From IMG/VR virus record IMGVR_UViG_3300051212_000228, positions 1 through 41,059 of that record: 41,059 nucleotides of DNA, one strand, 5' to 3'. Of this stretch, positions 20,270 to 29,689 are shown in pieces (the stretch's first letter is position 1; each line of letters starts with the position of its first letter). The DNA is from a virus. Made by a program: the position numbers and the translations under genes. The notes beneath the pieces are model-generated. The model ran no database searches, was not told where the DNA came from, and saw nothing but the letters and a program-made list of their open reading frames with translations.

Positions 20270-20537
20270 ATACTACGATTCAACCAACTTGTTCAGCCCC
20301 AGGGTAAAGACTGATCGATCCCCAGACTTTCGCGGGGACGTGGAACTATCCGCCGAGCTGTGTGCTTACATCACTAACAAAGTAAAGCATGGTGAAACTC
20401 CCAAGCTTTCTCTTTCCATGTGGTCCAAGGAAGGGCGCAGCGGTCAGTACTACAACTGCAAGGTCCGTCAAGGCTGGGAGCCTGATAACGCCAAGCCTGT
20501 AAGCGATCCTATTGACGACAGCAATATCCCATTCTGA
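20259..20537 (+). CDS. Small single-stranded-DNA-binding-like protein
   Basis: ATG 20259 overlaps the erf stop by 11 nt and follows AAAGGG. The 92-residue product has a compact beta-rich core (KLSLSMWSKEGRSGQYYNCK) and ends DPIDDSNIPF, the acidic tip with terminal Ile-Pro-Phe that is diagnostic of SSB C-termini. The OB-fold would be shorter than in bacterial SSB, so it may be a minimal phage version. Its position after exonuclease and ERF fits a recombination role. Confidence 0.75.
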   Translation: METKYYDSTNLFSPRVKTDRSPDFRGDVELSAELCAYITNKVKHGETPKLSLSMWSKEGRSGQYYNCKVRQGWEPDNAKPVSDPIDDSNIPF

Positions 20538-21022
20538 TGGAAACGCCCAAGAAGCGGCGCCGTCGTACCGCCAAAAAATACGAACGAACCAACTACTTCA
20601 TCTCTGATGATGACAAGATGGAGATCTATAACCTATACAACTTGGGCTGGCATCCAGAGGCAATAGGGTCTGCGCTAAACATATCTGACAAAACGGTCTA
20701 TAAACACTGCAAGGATATGTTCTCGCCACTTGGCGGTTGGCGCAGGGGCTTTGTAGGCTCTGCTGAAGAGCGGTCCATCCGTCTTGCAGTTAGGAAGGGT
20801 GAGTCGCTTGCTTCTGTATGTACAAAATTCAAACGGCCCATGTGGGTTATCTGGCCATTGATTGCACCATCCTCCGGGCTTGGTGCTATTGGACCCAAGG
20901 ATGATCCAGTAACCGTGATGACCACCCATGAGTACATTGATCGCATCGGACCGGATCGTTCGGTCCCATTGGGCCAGCGTATCAAATCATTTATTGGAAG
21001 GATGTTTGGTGGATCCAGTTAA
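20537..21022 (+). CDS. HTH DNA-binding protein
   Basis: The basic N-terminus (METPKKRRRRTAKKYE) precedes a homeodomain-like HTH, DDDKMEIYNLYNLGWHPEAI with SALNISDKTVYKHCK as the recognition part. A second similar helix pair follows (SIRLAVRKGESLASVCTKFK). It is 161 residues, probably a phage regulator that binds DNA with two HTH units. It starts at a TGATG junction with the SSB-like gene. Confidence 0.7.
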   Translation: METPKKRRRRTAKKYERTNYFISDDDKMEIYNLYNLGWHPEAIGSALNISDKTVYKHCKDMFSPLGGWRRGFVGSAEERSIRLAVRKGESLASVCTKFKRPMWVIWPLIAPSSGLGAIGPKDDPVTVMTTHEYIDRIGPDRSVPLGQRIKSFIGRMFGGSS

Positions 21023-21431
21023 CTTTGAATGTGTAAAGGTTTCTTTACGTCAAAACAAAGAAGGCTTTATGTTGACGCTCGCCATACATCCAGATGATCT
21101 ACATCAAGACCTTGTGCGTGACTTTGTAGGATCACGTTACGCCGTGGCCATGGTGCGGATCGGAGATGATGAGCAGCCATACGTTAGGCCCAAGGTCAGT
21201 AGCTTTGTACAGACAGCAGGAATCCTTGCTAAAGACCCAGAGTTCCAAAGGTTCTGTGTCGCTACAGGATGGTGTTTTGCACATTCTGAAGATGATGCAG
21301 CTAGGGCTATATGTGAAGCATTAAACATTGAGTCCAGGTCAGAACTTGCATCAAACACCGAGGCCCAGGCTGCATTAATAGATTTACGTAAGGAGTACGA
21401 AGAGTGGAAACGAAGTACAAACGAAAGCTAG
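21009..21431 (+). CDS. Conserved phage protein of the DPVNFE...IHPDDL family
   Basis: GTG 21009 gives (M)DPVNFECVKVSLRQNKEGFM, and GGAAGGA is 6 nt upstream. TLAIHPDDLHQDLVRDFVGSR and YAVAMVRIGDDEQPY are signatures of a widely distributed phage family that I recognise but whose function is not established. The C-terminal half has FCVATGWCFAHSEDDAARA and a final Glu/Arg helix. It overlaps both neighbours (14 and 28 nt). An upstream ATG at 20928 in the same frame is less likely, because it would overlap the HTH gene by 95 nt. Confidence 0.7.
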   Translation: MDPVNFECVKVSLRQNKEGFMLTLAIHPDDLHQDLVRDFVGSRYAVAMVRIGDDEQPYVRPKVSSFVQTAGILAKDPEFQRFCVATGWCFAHSEDDAARAICEALNIESRSELASNTEAQAALIDLRKEYEEWKRSTNES

Positions 21432-21706
21432 TGCCTTACCAAATCTATCTACGGCCCGATCAGGTTGACAGGCTACGTGCTAAACCAGGATATGCCTCGG
21501 AACTTGTCAGGCAGGCGATCGACGCCATGGAGTCAGCGTCTCTGGATTACCATGAAGGGTACCGTCAAGGCTTTGATAAGGCCATGATGGTTATTTCTAA
21601 ATCCACTAAGGGTCAAGCCGTGACTGTATTTGGCAAGACGCTTAGTGATCTTATGTGCGAAGAACTACAGGAATATATGTATGGATCACTCGGGACACCT
21701 GATTAA
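21404..21706 (+). CDS. Ribbon-helix-helix-like small protein, 100 aa
   Basis: The N-terminus, KRKLVPYQIYLRPDQVDRLR followed by GYASELVRQAIDAM, has the strand-helix-helix layout of MetJ/Arc-type DNA-binding proteins. The remainder (DYHEGYRQGFDKAMMVISK) is helical. It may be a small repressor of the rightward operon. No target site is evident. Confidence 0.6.
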   Translation: METKYKRKLVPYQIYLRPDQVDRLRAKPGYASELVRQAIDAMESASLDYHEGYRQGFDKAMMVISKSTKGQAVTVFGKTLSDLMCEELQEYMYGSLGTPD

Positions 21707-21875
21707 AGCAAGCCAGTTGATGAGAAACGTGTATGACTTATGCGAATCACATCAATACATGAACGCCATGGAGCAATGTCTTGAAGCCATTACAGAAATC
21801 AAAATGGCTTACAACGCTATGAATCACAAGGTACAACAAGGTAATCAAATGATTGGTATATGGGAGAACAAATGA
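21681..21875 (+). CDS. Hypothetical helical protein, 64 aa
   Basis: ATG 21681 follows AGGAA at 9 nt. MDHSGHLIKASQLMRNVYDL leads into helices with many Met, Asn and Gln residues (MNAMEQCLEAITEIKMAYNAM). It overlaps the preceding gene by 26 nt and the next by ATGA. The function is unknown. Confidence 0.5.
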   Translation: MDHSGHLIKASQLMRNVYDLCESHQYMNAMEQCLEAITEIKMAYNAMNHKVQQGNQMIGIWENK

Positions 21876-22120
21876 AAACCTGTCCACCCTGCCATGGCGA
21901 TTGCAATCAAGGAAGGACCTGCCCCGCCGAATCTCATCCTGGTTATGAATCATGGGCTGACTATTACAAAAGTCTTCAGATAGATATAAAAGCCACAAGG
22001 TTTATGTTTTCACGATCTTCTCATGGCAGAGCGTATAGGGCTGGCTATGACGCAGGCTTTGCGGCCGCATTAAAAACCAAAGGGGATGAGTGGAAGCTTT
22101 TGGATAACGACCAAGCATGA
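21872..22120 (+). CDS. Cysteine-rich small protein, 82 aa
   Basis: ATG 21872 overlaps the previous stop and follows GGGAG. The N-terminus MKTCPPCHGDCNQGRTCP has four cysteines and one histidine in a short span and could bind zinc. The rest is soluble and helical, with GRAYRAGYDAGFAAALK at the end. The next start overlaps by ATGA. It may be a small zinc-binding adaptor; this is an inference. Confidence 0.55.
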   Translation: MKTCPPCHGDCNQGRTCPAESHPGYESWADYYKSLQIDIKATRFMFSRSSHGRAYRAGYDAGFAAALKTKGDEWKLLDNDQA

Positions 22121-22410
22121 CTAGGAAAGCTGATAAGGCGCACATGGATCGCGTCGCCAGTATGGGATGCATCCTGTGTAGACACCTGGACCTTGGGCAA
22201 ACACCAGCACAACTTCATCACATCCGCGAAGGTCAGGGCATGAGTCAGCGAGCGAGCAACTTCCTTGTGGTGCCTTTGTGCCCAACCCACCATACCGGAA
22301 GCTCTGGCGTCCATGGACTTGGTGAACGTGGCTTTTATACAAGATACAAACTGAGCGAGCTAGACCTGCTCGCCATGACCATTGAGAGACTGTATGACAA
22401 TCTTCGTTAG
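22117..22410 (+). CDS. Ref-like HNH nuclease (DUF968-type)
   Basis: This 97-residue protein contains MGCILCRHLDLGQTPAQLHH (zinc Cys pair and catalytic His), GQGMSQRASNFLVVPLCPTH, and GVHGLGERGFYTRYKLSELD. These match the Ref/DUF968 family, whose P1 phage member cuts DNA at RecA-coated D-loops. It lies downstream of exonuclease, ERF and SSB-like genes, fitting a recombination role. The usual core is complete. Confidence 0.85.
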   Translation: MTRKADKAHMDRVASMGCILCRHLDLGQTPAQLHHIREGQGMSQRASNFLVVPLCPTHHTGSSGVHGLGERGFYTRYKLSELDLLAMTIERLYDNLR

Positions 22411-23368
22411 CATTGCATCTTATAGAGATCCTTTGCTCTGGTTTACTGTCAATGACTGCTACAAGAAAGCCAAGAACCCAAAGGATCTTGTGTTTGGTAT
22501 TGTTGACCAAGGCTCCATACCTCAGCACAGGGCCGTTGAAAAGACTGGCTTCGCAGATCAAATACGCTATGTATTCATTGGATCGGTAGACGCCCGCGGT
22601 GCTTGTTGGGCCCGCCACGTGGCGCAGTCTATGTACCACCATGAAGACTACTTCTTGCAGGTTGACTCACATAGTTGGTTTGATCAGAACTGGGATGAGA
22701 CTTGCATAGCCCTCATGCAAAGTAACTTCACCCCTAATCCCAAGAAACTCTACTCTTGCTATGCCCGTGGCTTTGAGTTCATCGATGGCAAGCCCACAGA
22801 TACTTCATACACCAAAGATCTTATTTATTCCAAGATCAAAGAAGGCGAGACGTTTAAAGAAGCCGACCCGCTATTAGCCTTTACATCTGGTGTTATGAAG
22901 TCTGACTTCCCTGTTCCGGCATGTCATGTAGGCGCAGGTTTTATCTTCACCCTTGGTAAATTCGTGCATGAAGTACCGTATGACCCAGTGCTATATTTCA
23001 ATGGCGAAGAACAGAACATCGCGGTACGTGCGTACACCCATGGCTACGATGTATTACATCCGCCGCTAGCACCCGTCTACCACTTCTATGGAAGAACCAA
23101 AGAGCTAAGACACTGGGCATCTGAAGATGATGAGATGCGCACTGTCAGATGGTGGGACATGGCTAAGCGATCCAACGAACGTATGGCAGATCTTCTGTAT
23201 CGCAAGAAGGACCTAGGGATCTACGGGTTAGGTAAGGTTAGAACCCTGAGAGACTACGCAACCTTTTGCGGTATAGATTATGAGAACCGGGTGATTGCAC
23301 CATCCCCGGCTACTCCTCCTCCCCAAGGTACCGCGCCTCCTCCAGCAAGTACTCCCGCTTCGGGTTAA
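22394..23368 (+). CDS. GlcNAc-type glycosyltransferase
   Basis: ATG 22394 gives MTIFVSIASYRDPLLWFTV, the opening of the GlcNAc glycosyltransferase family, with FGIVDQGS and the donor-binding acidic motif QVDSHSWFDQNWDE. GFIFTLGKFVHEVPYDPVLY and NGEEQNIAVRAYTHGYD supply later catalytic-site residues. It is 324 residues, with a Pro/Ala-rich C-terminal tail from about 303. It probably adds sugars to phage DNA, virion or host surface; which one is not visible. Its 3' end overlaps the giant virion gene on the opposite strand by 59 bp. It contains CGCCACGTGGCG, a partial copy of the palindrome core in another frame. Confidence 0.85.
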   Translation: MTIFVSIASYRDPLLWFTVNDCYKKAKNPKDLVFGIVDQGSIPQHRAVEKTGFADQIRYVFIGSVDARGACWARHVAQSMYHHEDYFLQVDSHSWFDQNWDETCIALMQSNFTPNPKKLYSCYARGFEFIDGKPTDTSYTKDLIYSKIKEGETFKEADPLLAFTSGVMKSDFPVPACHVGAGFIFTLGKFVHEVPYDPVLYFNGEEQNIAVRAYTHGYDVLHPPLAPVYHFYGRTKELRHWASEDDEMRTVRWWDMAKRSNERMADLLYRKKDLGIYGLGKVRTLRDYATFCGIDYENRVIAPSPATPPPQGTAPPPASTPASG

Positions 23369-26300
23369 CGATAATTCCACGCAGCGCCCGGTCAGAATCC
23401 TTGACACGCTGTGCAAGCGATCGCTTGATACTTTCTTTGCTGATCGGGTTCTCAGGATTCTTCTCGTTAAATGTTTCGATCTTGTCGTAGATCTCACCAA
23501 ACGCTGTGTAATCACCGTTAATCTGGGCCAGGGTAACTTGCTGCAACAAACGCTTGCGACGCTGATCAAGGTCTTTATCCATACCCTTGATCTCAGCCAT
23601 GGCTTCATAGCCACGGGCAATATCAACTGGCGTAAACCCAAGGGCTTGTAAGAACAATCCCCACGTACTGACTTCACCAACGATTGGATCGCCTCGCAGG
23701 GTAGTTGCTCCTTCTTCCGCAAATCTAGCGACCTTTAGGAAGTCTTTTAATACGGGGGGAAGCATTGCTTCTATACCACGCCTTGTATTCCCATCGTTAA
23801 TCTTCTGGATTCCGTCAGCAAAATTGACGCCAATACCAACAAACGGGCCTGCCAGGTCAGTCACAAACTGACGGAAGGCTTCCACCTCATCAGCAGACTT
23901 ATTGGAATCACGGAACCACATGCCGTTCATGCTGACCCGGTTAGCAATATCGCCACCAAGAATCTCTGATACGGCGCCCTTGCTTAGGATGCGAGCAGCA
24001 TTTGATCCAAACAAATCTGCGATCGTATTCTTTGCACTGTTGTTAAAGTCATAAGGCTCATCTTCATCATCGAACATGGCGTTCATCACGCCTTCAATAA
24101 CCCAGTACAAGGGCAAGCCTTCGTAACCGGCAAACAATCCGGTCATGAATAAGATGCCGCCGAGACGCTTCTGTGCCTCACGTTTGACCTCTGGATCTGC
24201 ATCACGTACAGCTTCATTCACTGTACGTACAAGCAGGTAGGTCATCTGCTGTGCATAGTTCTTGAACTGGAAGATGATCCTTGCCGTTGGTCCTTGCATG
24301 AACCGTGGTTTGGTCGCATTCGTATATTCAAAATGCGTTTCATTCACAATGTCCTTGGCCATCTGCAAGGCAACATCAGGTGTCTTGCCGCGCTCCTTGG
24401 CTAACCTATAAGCTGCAAGCGCAGTAATCTGCCGGTTAAATACCTCAGCCTGGTTGAAGGCATAACCCAAGCCATAAGTAACTTTCTGCACCGTAGTGAA
24501 TGACTTGTTACGCATAACAGTACCAAGCCCGCCCTGCAATACATCAGATGGTCGCTCAGCCAATCCAGCCAGTGACAGGGTCTGTGTACGATTCAGCGTG
24601 CCATCTTCATAAAGCTTTTCCATGGCGCCAAGTTCTTCCTGTCGGCGCTTTCGTTCTAAGTCTGAGATGCCTTCCTCTTTTGCACGTTCTTTCAAGGTTC
24701 GGATCACATCATAAAACCCACGGTCTTTACCAATACCACTAGCAAAGAAATCCTTGCTGGCTTGAGATAGCGCAGAGAATGTCTTACCGTATCCAAACTT
24801 ACCGCCAAGGTACGGGAACGCAACCATGGGCGTCTGTGCAATGTTGACCAAGGCAGACGCAGGGGCAGTAAGGAAGTAAAGGAATGATGTGCTCGTTGCC
24901 CAGCTTGTAAAGCTATTCACATCCTCTGGCGCATTGACCCACTGCTTACGACGCAGCAATTCATCGAAGTACCGATCAGCCTCTACGCTAGGGTTCTTGT
25001 CTTTGTACTGGCGAGCCTCAAGAACTCTTGCTTCTAACCTGCCGTTGTAACGCACCCGAGCAAGATGGTACGCACCATGGAAAGACGTTTCTGCAAATGC
25101 ACGTAGTGCATCAGGACTGTAACCAGCCACCTTCTTACGATGAATGAAATGCTTTCTGGCGGACAGGTCTGGCTGCATGGTTAAAAACAATTGCCAGATG
25201 TTGTCCTTGAGAGCTTCCTTATCACCCTTCATGCCATCTACTAGATCCATCATTTCCCTTACGAACCCCGTCATGGGCACGCCTTGGGAAATCATCTCTC
25301 TAGTCTTGACGCCACTCTTGTGCTTAATACCTTGCTTGTTGAGTTGGTCAATGAACTTGCGTTGGTCATTGCGACTCTCAAACATGTAGTACTCAGGGAC
25401 TTTCTTGCCTGAATCGTCTTTTGTATTGAACGACACCCAGTAATCGCCAAAGCGAGCCAAGGGGAAGTACGGCCCAGTTTCATTGATCCTTGTGAACTCT
25501 TCCTCAAGCTTTAGTAAGGCAGCAGTTCTTGGCCGACCCTCTTCCATGCTTTCCATGATTCGATCTTTGAGGGCTTGCTTGTAAAGGCCTAGTGACTCTT
25601 TGTAGTAATCACGGACTTCACGATAGATCTTCAAAGCCTCTGGATTGGCAGCCACCTTCTCCCAGTTTTTAACAAGATCGGGGAACCTACTAGGAATGTC
25701 GCCAAACAAATCCGAGCCAGGCGACTTTAGTTCGTCGAGCCTTTTGTCTGGATCAATCCCTGCTATGGTTGCGTCGTGCATAACATCCGCAAGCACCCTA
25801 GCCAACTCTGGATTCTTGTCGTTAAACGCGACCCATGGCGTAGCAATATCAGCCGCCTTGGTAATACGCGTATCGCGGAACGCAAGCATGTCATTAACAT
25901 CGCGGTAAAAACTCTTGATCTGCGGTAATGCATCTGATGCTACCTCTCCAAGCTGGCGCAGGTTCAATGTGCTCAATAGGATGTCTGCTTTGTCAGTAGC
26001 AAGATCCTTGATGTAATCCCTTGTGTTGTTCTTGATCTGATTGAAGTCCGGTCCAGACTTCACTAGATTGTTCATGGACGTTTCTGGATCTACATCAAGA
26101 TTGGCTGCATTGAGGATGATCTCTTCTGTCTCTTGCAGCGTATCTTTATCTTCCTTGGTCGCTATGTTTGCAGAGACTTTGTCATAAGGCTGCTTGTATA
26201 GCGTTTGATCCTTACGCACCCGAGAACCAATCTCACCTGACATGATCCGCTCAAAGACTTCTGCCTCTGTCTCGGTAATGCCAAGCCCCATGGCATAGTC

Positions 26301-29300
26301 AGCAAGCTTCTGGAAGAACTCCTTGGTCTTCTGAAAGATCCTAGCCACAGCACCCGCCGGCCGGAACTCACCACGGGTGTAATACTCAAACGCCCTGGCC
26401 ACACCCTCTTCAAGCCTCGTATCCTTAGACTCTTTACGATAGATCTGTTCGACCGTCATGCCATGGTCGTCTGGCCACTTGCGCTTGACCCAGTCTCTTT
26501 CAGAAGCTTCTGAAAGAATCCGCCACTCATCCGCGGTAAATAGATTCATCGACCGCAGCGCATGGATCACCTCGTGATGCAAGGTTCTCTTGATCCGCTC
26601 TGGGTTCTGTGCTGTTGATGACTTAGTACGCTTGGCGAAATCAATGGCTACACGTAACAGCCTGCCAGTTACCTTAAGGGTTTCGTTGCCGGTGGCGCCG
26701 ATATCTCTTGTAACGTAGGTAGCCATCTCGCCCACGGTATAACCTTTCTTGGTTTTCTTCGGGCGGATGAACTCTAAGTTCAAATCTTTCAGGCCAATCC
26801 TATCCAGCTCATCTCTGAACTGGGTAAACATATCTCGCTCTTCTTTGGTTGCTCCTCTTGGCACTACAGGAGGGACAGTTACAGGGGGCGTAGTGACACT
26901 GGGGGTTTCTTTTTTGGGTTTAGTTTTTCCTACAGCGAATTCAATACTTTCGGGGTCAAATACCGCAATGTTTCTTATTCCTGCTTCATCAACATACACC
27001 CCATCAAACCCTAGATCTTGCATAACACCTATGTAATCTTCAAGAACTTTCCATGTGGTGTACTCGTTTTGAACCCCTTCTTTAATTCGTTTTTTATCGT
27101 ATGGATCAATATCTCTAAGTAATTTGTTTAGATGGTTTTTGTTTTTATAATCAAAAATGTCGGAAACTTTTAGGCGGACGGGAATGACTTGAGCCCCTTC
27201 TGTAACAGGCTGATCCAATTCAGGGCTATACATCATGTTATTAGCTGCAAACCTGTTTGCAGTATTTACATCTGGGGTAACAAATATCGCTCTAGGCTTC
27301 CCGGTTTCGTCGGGGGGTAAGTTAAATGTAGAAAAATTCTTATTTGTACCGTGATACAACACCAACGGCTCGCCTTTATCGTCCCGCAAATAATCTTTTG
27401 TCTTTGTTGTGGCGACGACAGGCGGCTTTGTCGCAGTTACTTTCGGTACGGTAGGCGGAGCAGTTACGGCTTGGGTGACTTGGGGAACAGGACGCTGTCC
27501 GGCAGCTTCGCTAGGTCTAGCAACTCCCGCTTCGCCCTTGGGGATAGCTGCTGCCAAGCTTTCTTGAAGCGCAGCTTGTTCAGCATCGAGCCTTTCGCGC
27601 TGGGCGGCTTCGGCGGCTTCGGTAATTTCAAGCTCTTGTTCAAGTTCAAGTTCGTACTCCCTAATAAGCGGAATGATCTGCTCTAACTCGTAGTCAATTC
27701 GCTGTAGCTCTTCTTTGGTTGCATCCGTTAACAAATCTTTGTTAGCAAGACGCTCCTTGATTGCATTAGCCGCAGCCGTTTCTAAAGTTGGATCTCGGTC
27801 AAAGTTTGTACTTTGCAGCTCAGCCGGCAACCACGCATCAAGGTCACCATCTTTAACCATAAGATCCAATCCCTTGTAATTAGGATTGGTTGGCTTGCCC
27901 GCCAGCGTGCGGAACTCTACATCAGGCGATGCATCCTTTATATCTTCATAAGAGATTCTTCCCTTAAGCGCAGACCATAAACTTCCTTTGCCTTTTTCTA
28001 ATGCCTTGCGTTGTCCAAGCAACTCTTTTTCGTACTCGTATAAAGGTGCAACCTCTTCTGGTAACGGCGCAGGACCTGTCTCTGGCGGCGGCTCGACAAA
28101 TGGCGGCGGACCAGGCTCTGGTGTAGGCGCAGGCAAAGCTTGTGTAACCGGCGGCACTGTAGCTTCAGGCGCTGGCAACGCAGGTGCTTGGGTAACAGCA
28201 GGGGTAACAGCGGGTATAGCCGTAGGCGCTGGCAATGGAGCCGGAGTAGGCGCTAGAGTAGGTGCGGGCGTCGGTGCCACTGTGGGCGCCGGGGTAGGCG
28301 CCTGTGTAGGTGCTGGTGTAGGCGCTTGAGTTACAGCAGGAACTTGAGGTGTTACTTGAGGTTGAGCAACCTGTGGCGCAGCTTGTTGTATTGCTTGCGT
28401 TACTGGCGGCACTGTTTGCACTGGTGCAGCTTGTGTAACTGCCTGTGTTACTGCCGGTGTAACTTGTGGCACAACTTCTGGCGCAGGCTGCTGTACGGGT
28501 TGCTGTACAGGTTGAGCAGCTTGAGGTATAGCTTGCGGTGTAGTTTGCTGCACTGCACCAACTTGCTGCGGTGCAACAGTCTGTACTGGTGGAGTGACAG
28601 GTGGAATAACTCCGCCACGTGGCGGAGTTTCCGGTAGTGCTTGCACTGGTCTAGTGCGATCTGCAACAGCACCGACTGCGGCAGGACCTAGAGATCCAAT
28701 AGCACCAGCGGCCCAGGAATTAATATACTTGTTGATGTTCTCTGGTGAGAAAATGTCGTAGTTAGCGTCAATTGTTTTGATCGCAAGGCCGTTAACAAGA
28801 TCTTGCGCTACCTCAGTCAGGCCTTCTTGTGCGCTTACAAAAGCTGCTTTAGCGGCGACCTTGGAAGCTTCTTTTGCAAAACCGCCGCGCTCCAGTGTTT
28901 TTTCAACAAGCTTGAGTCGACCATAACCACCTAATTGACCAAGTATTTTTGAAGGTATGTAACTCTCAAGTAATGAGTTAGCACCACCAGAAACAGCCGC
29001 AAGGCCAGGGTCCATCTGCCCAGTAGCCTCATAAATTTCCCTAAATGAATCTGGCGCTGTTTGTGCGTAAGAAGTTCCAACGGTTGCAGCACCTGCGCGA
29101 CCGGCCAGCAATCGACTATACGCGGCAGCAGCCTCACGCTCTGCTAGTGCAGCAGGCAACCCTCTCTGCAATCCAGCTTTCATGGCTTCCTGACCCGCAA
29201 GCTTGGCTGCATTCCGTGATGCAAACGCTGCTGCGCCACCAGGAAGTAAAGCCGTTGCTATTTGAGGTAGCGCCTCTCCAGCCTTTTCTATACCAAATCC

Positions 29301-29678
29301 GATATATTCGCCGGGACCTTGAAGTTTCGTGACATCCCTGTATTGCGTAGGAAAGTCTCGCTCTATCTCTGCGTAGCGCTGCTTACCCTTCTGTAGAAAC
29401 TCTATCGCCTTATCCTCTGCCCCGCCAAAGCCTAGCTTGGCAAGCGCAGCAAGTCCAAAGGCCGGTAAGTCATACATCGCACCAGCGCCCATCTGCTGTA
29501 GCGTCCGCCCGGCGGCGGACTTGAATAGCTCACCGCCTGTATACGGAGCTCTGGCGCTAGTTTCTTGGCCGACGCCAGATGACTCGACAAGCCTTCTTAC
29601 AACCTTTTCGTATTCATCTTCTCGAAGACCATCAGGCAGGCTGACCGGACCTACGCCAGGTATCTGGAATATCGGCAT
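23310..29678 (-). CDS. Giant polyvalent internal virion protein (2122 aa)
   Basis: The largest gene begins MPIFQIPGVGPVSLPDGLRE. Residues about 50-340 are Ala/Gly-rich helices of the type seen in ejected internal virion proteins. A Pro/Ala/Gln/Thr linker spans about 345-540 and includes one TPPRGGV insert. At about 760-910 is an ADP-ribosyltransferase-like domain (LVLYHGTNKNFSTF, FVTPDVNTANRF, ESIEFAVGK). At about 1034 is HHEVIHALR, an HExxH metalloprotease-like site. The remaining thousand residues resemble the large helical C-terminal domains of phage polyvalent proteins. Such proteins are injected with the DNA and act early in the host. Enzyme activities are inferred from motifs alone. Confidence 0.8.
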   Translation of the reverse strand: MPIFQIPGVGPVSLPDGLREDEYEKVVRRLVESSGVGQETSARAPYTGGELFKSAAGRTLQQMGAGAMYDLPAFGLAALAKLGFGGAEDKAIEFLQKGKQRYAEIERDFPTQYRDVTKLQGPGEYIGFGIEKAGEALPQIATALLPGGAAAFASRNAAKLAGQEAMKAGLQRGLPAALAEREAAAAYSRLLAGRAGAATVGTSYAQTAPDSFREIYEATGQMDPGLAAVSGGANSLLESYIPSKILGQLGGYGRLKLVEKTLERGGFAKEASKVAAKAAFVSAQEGLTEVAQDLVNGLAIKTIDANYDIFSPENINKYINSWAAGAIGSLGPAAVGAVADRTRPVQALPETPPRGGVIPPVTPPVQTVAPQQVGAVQQTTPQAIPQAAQPVQQPVQQPAPEVVPQVTPAVTQAVTQAAPVQTVPPVTQAIQQAAPQVAQPQVTPQVPAVTQAPTPAPTQAPTPAPTVAPTPAPTLAPTPAPLPAPTAIPAVTPAVTQAPALPAPEATVPPVTQALPAPTPEPGPPPFVEPPPETGPAPLPEEVAPLYEYEKELLGQRKALEKGKGSLWSALKGRISYEDIKDASPDVEFRTLAGKPTNPNYKGLDLMVKDGDLDAWLPAELQSTNFDRDPTLETAAANAIKERLANKDLLTDATKEELQRIDYELEQIIPLIREYELELEQELEITEAAEAAQRERLDAEQAALQESLAAAIPKGEAGVARPSEAAGQRPVPQVTQAVTAPPTVPKVTATKPPVVATTKTKDYLRDDKGEPLVLYHGTNKNFSTFNLPPDETGKPRAIFVTPDVNTANRFAANNMMYSPELDQPVTEGAQVIPVRLKVSDIFDYKNKNHLNKLLRDIDPYDKKRIKEGVQNEYTTWKVLEDYIGVMQDLGFDGVYVDEAGIRNIAVFDPESIEFAVGKTKPKKETPSVTTPPVTVPPVVPRGATKEERDMFTQFRDELDRIGLKDLNLEFIRPKKTKKGYTVGEMATYVTRDIGATGNETLKVTGRLLRVAIDFAKRTKSSTAQNPERIKRTLHHEVIHALRSMNLFTADEWRILSEASERDWVKRKWPDDHGMTVEQIYRKESKDTRLEEGVARAFEYYTRGEFRPAGAVARIFQKTKEFFQKLADYAMGLGITETEAEVFERIMSGEIGSRVRKDQTLYKQPYDKVSANIATKEDKDTLQETEEIILNAANLDVDPETSMNNLVKSGPDFNQIKNNTRDYIKDLATDKADILLSTLNLRQLGEVASDALPQIKSFYRDVNDMLAFRDTRITKAADIATPWVAFNDKNPELARVLADVMHDATIAGIDPDKRLDELKSPGSDLFGDIPSRFPDLVKNWEKVAANPEALKIYREVRDYYKESLGLYKQALKDRIMESMEEGRPRTAALLKLEEEFTRINETGPYFPLARFGDYWVSFNTKDDSGKKVPEYYMFESRNDQRKFIDQLNKQGIKHKSGVKTREMISQGVPMTGFVREMMDLVDGMKGDKEALKDNIWQLFLTMQPDLSARKHFIHRKKVAGYSPDALRAFAETSFHGAYHLARVRYNGRLEARVLEARQYKDKNPSVEADRYFDELLRRKQWVNAPEDVNSFTSWATSTSFLYFLTAPASALVNIAQTPMVAFPYLGGKFGYGKTFSALSQASKDFFASGIGKDRGFYDVIRTLKERAKEEGISDLERKRRQEELGAMEKLYEDGTLNRTQTLSLAGLAERPSDVLQGGLGTVMRNKSFTTVQKVTYGLGYAFNQAEVFNRQITALAAYRLAKERGKTPDVALQMAKDIVNETHFEYTNATKPRFMQGPTARIIFQFKNYAQQMTYLLVRTVNEAVRDADPEVKREAQKRLGGILFMTGLFAGYEGLPLYWVIEGVMNAMFDDEDEPYDFNNSAKNTIADLFGSNAARILSKGAVSEILGGDIANRVSMNGMWFRDSNKSADEVEAFRQFVTDLAGPFVGIGVNFADGIQKINDGNTRRGIEAMLPPVLKDFLKVARFAEEGATTLRGDPIVGEVSTWGLFLQALGFTPVDIARGYEAMAEIKGMDKDLDQRRKRLLQQVTLAQINGDYTAFGEIYDKIETFNEKNPENPISKESIKRSLAQRVKDSDRALRGIIVNPKREYLLEEARYLGEEE
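28056..28640. repeat. Low-complexity Pro/Ala/Thr/Gln-coding repeats
   Basis: This part of the giant virion gene encodes short tandem variations on TPAPTxAP and VTQAxP. The underlying GGTGTAGGCGC-like words repeat imperfectly. It forms the flexible linker between the N-terminal helical region and the ADP-ribosyltransferase-like domain and contains palindrome copy 4. Confidence 0.8.
28608..28629. repeat. Dispersed 22-bp palindrome, copy 4 (TPPRGGV)
   Basis: A perfect copy lies at the start of the Pro-rich linker of the giant virion protein, giving ETPPRGGVIPP in the coding frame. Confidence 0.95.
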
Positions 29679-29689
29679 TTATCTGCCCC

